From: Bacteroidales bacterium
Lineage (GTDB): Bacteria > Bacteroidota > Bacteroidia > Bacteroidales > Muribaculaceae
Length of the DNA: 46,518 nucleotides
NCBI GenBank assembly: GCA_020860515.1
Contig: JAJBUG010000018.1
Location: 1 to 46,518, forward strand
Reading direction: 5' to 3'
Made by a program: the position numbers and the translations under genes. Below are positions 40,877-46,518 of this stretch, piece after piece. Position 1 is the first letter of the stretch. Each line of letters begins with the position of its first letter. The notes under the pieces were generated by a model, which was not told the DNA's origin, searched no databases, and was given only the letters and a program-made list of their open reading frames with translations.

Positions 40877-43381
40877 TTATCCATGTGGAGCTTTGATGTC
40901 GGAGAGTTTTGTAAGCACTCTGCATACTTTGTCGCTTACATTCGTTATTCCTTTTATTAAACGGAAACGTTTTGTATCACCTACCACAATTAATTTGTGT
41001 CTTGCACGACTCAGTGCTACTGTGATCAGACGTTCACCATCCTTTTGATTAAGGATATTGCTAACTTTTTCTGGATATTTTTCTACAATATCCAAAATTA
41101 TTAAATCACATTCTGCACCCTGAAATGTATGTATAGTACCCACTTTGATGCTTTTCCAGAACCAAGGATTATCCTTATGGTCCGACAAAGCACCATAATA
41201 GCCATTGACTTGTGCACGATATGGTGTAATTATTCCTATAGAAAAATTTTCACCTGTAGATACACAATAATCTCTGTATTTTTCGAGAATTTCAATTACC
41301 TCTATTCTGTTACGTATATTCAATCGTGAAGAACCTCTATGTTGAGTATTGTCATCCACTCTTTTCCCATCTACGTATCTAGGTGGCAAATCTTCATTTA
41401 CCACTTTTATAACAAACCCTGGGAAAGGTCCTTCATGCACCCAATTAGGGCATGAATGGTTATAAGCTACCAGCCTTCCATTGTAAAATTCCTCATTAGT
41501 GAGATTCACAATAAATTTATGTGAACGTCTTTGAATCAGTAGTTGATGCAAAGCAGGGTGCAAAGGTGAAAACACATTGCAGTGGTCGAAGACATTGTTA
41601 CGTAGCAATCGGTCAGGATGTAATGAAATCGGTCCTAATTGGTTAGGATCGCCCACGAGTATAATTCTTTTGAATACTTTTTGTGAGATGGCCAATAAAT
41701 TGGGAATAGAAAGCATACTTGCCTCATCCACAATTAGGTTATCAAAACGCTTGTTTTCCAAACGTTTTGAAAGAATGTAATTAGCAATCGTTGAGAATAC
41801 AATCGTAGAGTTTAAGATTAAATTCTCAGTACGAGTTTTCAGGTTATCCCGTAGTTGAATTCTCTCCTTCTTAAGAGAAAGTTGTTCACCAAGAAAACGA
41901 TTTTTATCTTCTTGATTCCCTAACTCAATTAACCGATTATTTATTTCTGATATACGGTCTCTCAATCTGATGGTCCCGTAATCTTCTGGGAAAAGATAAC
42001 TTGTGGCTATAATGCGATCGTCAGTGGTATTGCCCGATCGAAGCAATTCTCCAGGATAAGGTGTTTCATAAGTCATTTCTAAAGTGTCAATGACTTTGTT
42101 TACAAGTTGATCCACAGCGACATTGGATACGCAACATACCAATGTAGTCTCTTTATTTTGATAAAGAGTATTGATGAGCCCAGCTAAAGTAAAAGATTTG
42201 CCAGTTCCTGGAGGTCCCCATATAAAAGACACATCATTTCTTATAGCACCATTGTGCGCAGCCTTTTGAGAGGGATCCATCTTAGCAACGATTTCTCGAT
42301 TATCATTTTCTAAATCTGAATACTCTCTTAGGTCTCTGGTCCTATCGGGGATAAATTTATTACCAGGTTGATTTTTATCCTCAAATCCATTGGCAATCAA
42401 TTGATATATTCGGTCTAAAGTGGCTTCAAGAATAAAGCTTGTGTCCACATATATGCGTCCTGGAGCTCTGCTTACAATTGGGCGATTGCACATCACATAC
42501 AATAACGCTTCGTTGTATTCATAATCAATTCCTTCACAATTGTAGAATGTATCATTTTGTAAGAAATCCACTTTTATTCCATCATAGAAAGACGGAATTT
42601 CGTCATCACCCAAATCAAGATGAAATTGATAAATATGATTTTTATTATCTACCAATTCAATCTGATCAACTTTGTATTTAACTTTGTTAATGGGCTTTTT
42701 CGAGTCCTGGATTTCTTTTTTAAGAGCCTCTGCTACCCTACTATAGGAAACTGGAACAGCTTTAAAGTCTTCATTTCCTTTAAAGAAATGAGGATAATCT
42801 CTATAGATTGTTTCAAAGTCGAATCTATACTTGAATCCTTGCCCCATCTTAAAATATATTTTATAAGTGTTTTTAATCAGGGACATATAATCACTCTTTT
42901 GTGTTGAAATCCATTCTCGGCAAACGCCAAAACATATGTTGGCCCATTGATTGTGAGAATTAATTTCACAATCCGGGTCGCTTTTAATATTGTCTATGAC
43001 ATATCGAGCAGCCTTTTTTACAGCAAATTCAAACAAATCTTCAGCTTGGACTGTACGAGGTCTGTATGGCGCTGTTTTGGGTTCCGCTATCTGAAATGGT
43101 GGCTTTTCATCAACAGAAGAATCTGAACTGAGAAGCCTGTTAACTATTTTCTTGGATTCAGAGGCAGACTCAAAATTCTTAAGAGTACGTTTAACAGTTA
43201 TTTTCTTGTTGTGATCTGTGATTTTGGTCATTAGATAGTATTCCAATGACTCATCAAAAAGGTAAGCTTTGATTATACGTATATGCTCTTGAGGAATTTC
43301 CTCAGAAGCTTTATATTTACGCAAAAGTCGATTTACATCAGCCTTTGTGTATATTGGTTCTATGTCAGGAAGTTCAATCAT
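40877..43381 (-). CDS. Superfamily 1B helicase (Upf1/DNA2-like) with unknown N-terminal domain
   Basis: 834 residues. The N-terminal ~360 residues are not recognised. The helicase core has Walker A WGPPGTGKS (about 387-395), VSNVAVDQLV (Ia), IVDEASMLSIPN (II), VGDPNQLGPIS (III), QRRSHKFI (IV), GTIHTFQGAECDLIILD (V) and TVALSRARHKLIVVGD (VI), in the order of 5'-3' Upf1-like enzymes. Such helicases are frequent in defence islands; the surroundings (nucleases, toxins, restriction genes) suggest the same here. TATCTTTG at 43427-43420 is the promoter element. Base composition is low-GC like the DUF3800 gene. Confidence 0.9.
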   Translation of the reverse strand: MIELPDIEPIYTKADVNRLLRKYKASEEIPQEHIRIIKAYLFDESLEYYLMTKITDHNKKITVKRTLKNFESASESKKIVNRLLSSDSSVDEKPPFQIAEPKTAPYRPRTVQAEDLFEFAVKKAARYVIDNIKSDPDCEINSHNQWANICFGVCREWISTQKSDYMSLIKNTYKIYFKMGQGFKYRFDFETIYRDYPHFFKGNEDFKAVPVSYSRVAEALKKEIQDSKKPINKVKYKVDQIELVDNKNHIYQFHLDLGDDEIPSFYDGIKVDFLQNDTFYNCEGIDYEYNEALLYVMCNRPIVSRAPGRIYVDTSFILEATLDRIYQLIANGFEDKNQPGNKFIPDRTRDLREYSDLENDNREIVAKMDPSQKAAHNGAIRNDVSFIWGPPGTGKSFTLAGLINTLYQNKETTLVCCVSNVAVDQLVNKVIDTLEMTYETPYPGELLRSGNTTDDRIIATSYLFPEDYGTIRLRDRISEINNRLIELGNQEDKNRFLGEQLSLKKERIQLRDNLKTRTENLILNSTIVFSTIANYILSKRLENKRFDNLIVDEASMLSIPNLLAISQKVFKRIILVGDPNQLGPISLHPDRLLRNNVFDHCNVFSPLHPALHQLLIQRRSHKFIVNLTNEEFYNGRLVAYNHSCPNWVHEGPFPGFVIKVVNEDLPPRYVDGKRVDDNTQHRGSSRLNIRNRIEVIEILEKYRDYCVSTGENFSIGIITPYRAQVNGYYGALSDHKDNPWFWKSIKVGTIHTFQGAECDLIILDIVEKYPEKVSNILNQKDGERLITVALSRARHKLIVVGDTKRFRLIKGITNVSDKVCRVLTKLSDIKAPHG

Positions 43382-43551
43382 GGATATTATGTTGAAGCGT
43401 GTATTTTGATTTCTTTTTGCAAAGATAAGGGGGAGGGTATGCCTAAAATGAGCACACCAATGTTAATTAATTGCTAAAAGATTGTCTTTTCAATTGAAAT
43501 CCAAAGTTTGATCCTTATTTCATTAAAGTTATGTGCGTGGCTTCTCCTAAT
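43382..43551. other. Intergenic, helicase promoter only
   Basis: Apart from TATCTTTG (minus, 43427-43420) for the helicase gene, nothing recognisable is seen. Confidence 0.5.
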
Positions 43552-44154
43552 TTACAAAGGATGAGATTCCCATTTATCAAAGACAATTTCTCCATGGTAG
43601 GTGAGATTAGGAGCACTTTCAATAATTTCATGAGGTATAGGAGAGCCATTGGGCATCTTTATTAAATCTAAATCAACGTTATTGAGAACATAGACTATTG
43701 GCTTTTCTTCGCCCTCAGCGAAGTCCAAAAACTTTTTGCAATATTCTCGCAGAGGAAAATGAGCGTATTTTGTCAAACCAAGTTCCATGGCTGCTTGAAG
43801 GAGCCGATAGGTAATCAAACCTAATTCACCGAAAGCAAATGAGCGATAGGCATAAGATTTGGCTGTGGAGAAATTTCCAGTGACATAGAAATTCTCATAT
43901 TGATATTCTTTACATCCAGATTTCATCAAATCATGGATTTGGATTTTCTCCACTGTATTGATAAGCAGATGTGGAATTGAACTTGATTCCAAGCGATTTT
44001 TTATGAAATCCATCTTGGTAGGATCTTGGGGGAAATATCCACGCAGATGCTCTGCCATAAAAGGACAGAACCATAAGAAATATTTCCGATCTTCTTCACT
44101 CATGGCAACGATTCTCTCATCTGTTCCATGATACACAGTACATGTTTTGTTCAT
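43552..44154 (-). CDS. ART-like protein of unknown function in the R-M operon
   Basis: 200 residues, not firmly assigned. The beginning TVYHGTDERIVAMSE and the later YENFYVTGNFSTAKSYAYRSFAFGELG and IVYVLNNVDL resemble the strand-H/R, Y-x-T, S/T-x-A-x-x-YA layout of ADP-ribosyltransferase-like proteins such as DUF3990. No signal peptide. It begins 5 bp after the stop of the restriction enzyme fragment, so it is probably co-transcribed with it. It may be an accessory effector or a resident toxin. Confidence 0.55.
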   Translation of the reverse strand: MNKTCTVYHGTDERIVAMSEEDRKYFLWFCPFMAEHLRGYFPQDPTKMDFIKNRLESSSIPHLLINTVEKIQIHDLMKSGCKEYQYENFYVTGNFSTAKSYAYRSFAFGELGLITYRLLQAAMELGLTKYAHFPLREYCKKFLDFAEGEEKPIVYVLNNVDLDLIKMPNGSPIPHEIIESAPNLTYHGEIVFDKWESHPL

Positions 44155-44159
44155 ATTGA

Positions 44160-44777
44160 TTACATTGGTTTGATCATTGATTCGATGAAGGAGATTTCCT
44201 CGGGGGTGAGGGAGTATTTGGCGTAGAGTTGCTGGTCAATCTCAGCCACGCTCTTGCTCCAATCTATGTCGCTCGATGACGTGAAGTCCTGCATAGGAAC
44301 AAAACGATATACATCTCTCGGGGCATCTTGGGTTTTCTTAACAATGAAGACTAAATATCTGAAAAATTTAGTTTTCATATACGATATGATAGTTTCACAT
44401 TCTTCTTTAGACTCAAAACCGCCCTCTTTCATAATAACCATATAGGTATCCGTACATACACTATTTGGTTCTCCATAAAATGGATACCCAATTATTTGAT
44501 GTGGAAAATTATCACCAGCTCCATAAGCCTTTGAAATGTATATTTTATTTAAAAATATAGACTTATGATTCTTTGGTATATCATTTAATGATACCCAACC
44601 ATATCCAGAAGGCAGTAACTGTTTGTTTAGATAGCATTTGATATTATGTTCTGTATCTTGTGAAGATACAAATCCCCTCCAGCTTGTACTTAATTGAGTA
44701 CCTTGATCAAAATGGTGACGAGTATTTACAACTGAAGAGAATGAGTTTTTCTCAAAATATAGATGTCCATCTATCAA
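44160..44777 (-). pseudogene. C-terminal (target-recognition) part of the Type ISP/IIG R-M enzyme, frameshifted
   Basis: 205 codons from a TTG, with no proper start. The end, DVYRFVPMQDF, DIDWSKSVAEIDQQLYAKYSLTPEEISFIESMIKPM, is the usual C-terminus of single-chain Eco57I-like restriction-modification enzymes. Reading the A7 tract at 44783-44789 with one base re-read continues the upstream frame without a break (ILKK then ITLIDGHLYFEK). It is therefore the 3' part of the gene at 44780-46518, either out of frame by mutation or joined by slippage. The middle is AT-rich, the last ~60 codons GC-rich. Confidence 0.85.
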
Positions 44778-44779
44778 TG

Positions 44780-46518
44780 TTATTTTTTTAGAATTGCCTG
44801 AGCTTTCGAATCACGTATGGCCATCCCCCATTCACCCAAATATAAATTTTCTTGGGTTAAACAATTGTTTTGACTGAGGGTATATTGACACTTTCCCACA
44901 TAGGATTCTTGGAAAAGGAAATAGCATACTCCTCCTTTGATTTCAACTCCAGGGAAACAATCGTTGGCATGAAGATAATCTTTGATGCTAACAATATGAT
45001 TACAATTCAACATATAATTGACCCATTCTTCTGACAACCCACGACCTTGTTTGGTCAACCATCTTGACGGAGTAATCATAGATAGATAAATAGGGTTCAA
45101 TTTACAACCAATATTGACGAAAAGAGGATATACAGCTGTAGAAGATGTACATTCTCCACCATCCATTTCTTGGTAGGGTGGGTTGCCGACTATGGCTTTG
45201 AATTTCATGTTGTCGTTGTCGTTAGTTTTCCAGAATGAACGGCCCTTGACTACCTTGGAGAGGAAGTTGTCGGGCTTGTTCTTGATTTGATTCACCAGGT
45301 CCTCGAAGAAGCGTGTGTTGACCTTGCTTTCACGGAACCCCATGAGCGTGCGGCGAGTAATGGCTTTTGCCATAGGTGTCTTGCATATCACGAAGATGCT
45401 TTCCCTGACCACGCGGTCCCAAATTCGCTGGTGATCTTCCAAGGTCTGAGGTGAGTGTGTCTCATCTTTGAGTGCACGGCGGTAGAGGTTGTAAGCGAGG
45501 TAAAGCGGATAGAGGCCCGACTTCGAGTTGATTTCCATCAAATATGAGCCAGGCGTGAACACATCGTCGGTAACCCGGTGGCGGTCGATGTAGCGGGGCT
45601 CTGAAAGCTGCTCGGTATAGTCCTCGTTGAAGAAGCAATAGCCGCCGAGGCAGTCGCCCATGTGCATGTTGACCACCCGCCATGGAGTGAGCACAGTTTC
45701 CTTGTCGGGATTGCGGAAAGTGGAGAATATGTCGGTGATGCGCTCGATGCGTTCCTCGATTGTCAGTCGGTCTGCGGCGCGGGCCATCGAGCGTATTCGC
45801 TTGCCAGCCGCCGCGAAGATGTCATCGTCGTAGTACTTTTTGAATGTGTTGAACACTTCCTTAGTCACCCCTTTCGGCATGAACTCATCCCACGACTGGT
45901 CATCAATCAGCTGGGTGAAATTGTCAATTGTCAACTGCTCGTCCTCGTCGGTGATTTCTGCGCCGTAAATAAGCAATGGCATGCGGATGGAAATGCCTCG
46001 TAGAATCGACACTGCTGTGTCGCGGAGCTTCTTCTTTTCTTTCAGTTCCTCCAAGCGTGCTTCTTCCTCAGGGGTGCGCTGCTTCTTGGGCTTCTTCTCA
46101 AGTTTCTCTTTTTCGGAGTACTGCTCGTCGGTCAGTCCCTGGCTGTTGACATCGATGTCGCCGCTCTTTGCCATCGCCTTGGTGGTGCCAATAATCTTTT
46201 TGAGCTTGGCAAACAGTTCGAGTTCAACACCGTCGAGCTTCAGCAGCTCGTCGTTGTAGAGGTAGCCGTCCTCGAATCCGTTGCGCACCACCCGCTCCAC
46301 GTAGGCCTTCTTCAGCTGCTCCATCATGCGGTTGGCATCGTAGGCTACCATGCGGCTGCCCTCCATGCCGATCACCGGGCAGAAGTTGATAAACTCCGCC
46401 AAAGCCCGCTTCTGCTGCTCGGTGGTCTTGCCGGCCTTTGTGCTGACCCTCGGCACAGTGGCAAGCACCTTCAGGGTGCGGTCGGGGGCGAAGTCAAACA
46501 CGTAGCAGTCCTCCTTGA
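44780..46518 (-). CDS. Type ISP/IIG-like restriction-modification enzyme, helicase-methylase part (5' end outside window)
   Basis: The reading frame is open to the right edge (KEDCYVFDFAPDRTL), so the N-terminal nuclease and helicase domains lie outside. What is seen is the end of the helicase and spacer (CPVIGMEGSRMVAYD, VRNGFEDGYLYNDELLKLDGVEL), a charged linker (KLEKKPKKQRTPEEEARLEEL), and an adenine-N6 methylase with EINSKSGLYPLYLAY (AdoMet motif) and the catalytic NPPYQ (minus strand near 45185). The frame stops at TAA 44780 right after the A7 tract. The product would methylate adenine and cut DNA as one chain; specificity is carried by the frameshifted C-terminus. Confidence 0.88.
   Translation of the reverse strand, partial: KEDCYVFDFAPDRTLKVLATVPRVSTKAGKTTEQQKRALAEFINFCPVIGMEGSRMVAYDANRMMEQLKKAYVERVVRNGFEDGYLYNDELLKLDGVELELFAKLKKIIGTTKAMAKSGDIDVNSQGLTDEQYSEKEKLEKKPKKQRTPEEEARLEELKEKKKLRDTAVSILRGISIRMPLLIYGAEITDEDEQLTIDNFTQLIDDQSWDEFMPKGVTKEVFNTFKKYYDDDIFAAAGKRIRSMARAADRLTIEERIERITDIFSTFRNPDKETVLTPWRVVNMHMGDCLGGYCFFNEDYTEQLSEPRYIDRHRVTDDVFTPGSYLMEINSKSGLYPLYLAYNLYRRALKDETHSPQTLEDHQRIWDRVVRESIFVICKTPMAKAITRRTLMGFRESKVNTRFFEDLVNQIKNKPDNFLSKVVKGRSFWKTNDNDNMKFKAIVGNPPYQEMDGGECTSSTAVYPLFVNIGCKLNPIYLSMITPSRWLTKQGRGLSEEWVNYMLNCNHIVSIKDYLHANDCFPGVEIKGGVCYFLFQESYVGKCQYTLSQNNCLTQENLYLGEWGMAIRDSKAQAILKK

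Overview
The window reads as a chromosomal segment of a gut-type Bacteroidales (phylum Bacteroidota), possibly Muribaculaceae or Prevotellaceae-like. The evidence is: many candidate promoters of the Bacteroidota type (TTTG, 19-21 nt, TAnnTTTG); fimbrillin (Mfa-like) and LruC/DUF4842 surface lipoproteins; a long-tailed ribosomal protein S16; carboxynorspermidine decarboxylase; and small Bacteroidota families (DUF4250, DUF4199, DUF6048/DUF6452). No tRNA, rRNA or CRISPR array was seen. Family names come from recognising protein sequence by eye, with no database search.

Layout. (1) 1-6.6 kb: glycogen/alpha-glucan phosphorylase preceded by a perfect heptanucleotide array, then a 1154-residue LruC lipoprotein whose middle is AT-rich and whose ends are GC-rich. 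(2) 6.5-10.8 kb: duplicated and inverted remnants of the LruC gene tail plus six copies of a REP-like palindrome bracket a PHP phosphatase and an AlwI-family restriction-modification pair. (3) 10.8-12.3 kb: an MqsR-like toxin with an HTH-Panacea antitoxin. (4) 12.3-17.9 kb: a four-gene fimbrial operon (one DUF5119/Mfa2-like protein and three fimbrillins, the last with an added PKD-like and leucine-rich region). (5) 18-30 kb: housekeeping genes, namely FKBP isomerase; a tightly coupled DUF4250-pcrA-nspC-glycosyltransferase operon; radC; a short-chain dehydrogenase; a DUF4199-glycosyltransferase-DUF6452-DUF6048 envelope operon; and rpsP. (6) 29.3-35.9 kb: a BASS-type transporter plus a CusBAC-like metal efflux system. 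(7) 36-37.4 kb: two small transporters. (8) 37.5-46.5 kb: an AT-rich accessory (defence/toxin) island with an Rpn nuclease, a DUF3791-DUF3990-DUF3791 ART-toxin-like cassette, a DUF3800 gene with a structured leader RNA, an SF1 helicase, an ART-like gene, and a Type ISP/IIG-like restriction-modification enzyme that runs off the right edge and is split by a poly-A frameshift.

Three patterns stand out. First, in the island three copies of a ~130-bp repeat lie on either side of the Rpn gene and of the ART cassette. Each copy contains a hairpin and a well-formed leftward promoter, which suggests modular cassettes that carry their own promoter. Second, a ~70-nt RNA closed by its own 5'-3' stem and ending in a U-tract sits between promoter and start codon of the DUF3800 gene, an arrangement like type III toxin-antitoxin loci. 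Third, perfect short tandem repeats recur across the window with a rule: period 7 (or 18) at gene borders, often containing or touching the start or stop codon, and period 9 inside the 3' ends of coding regions (pcrA, cusA), where they keep the reading frame.
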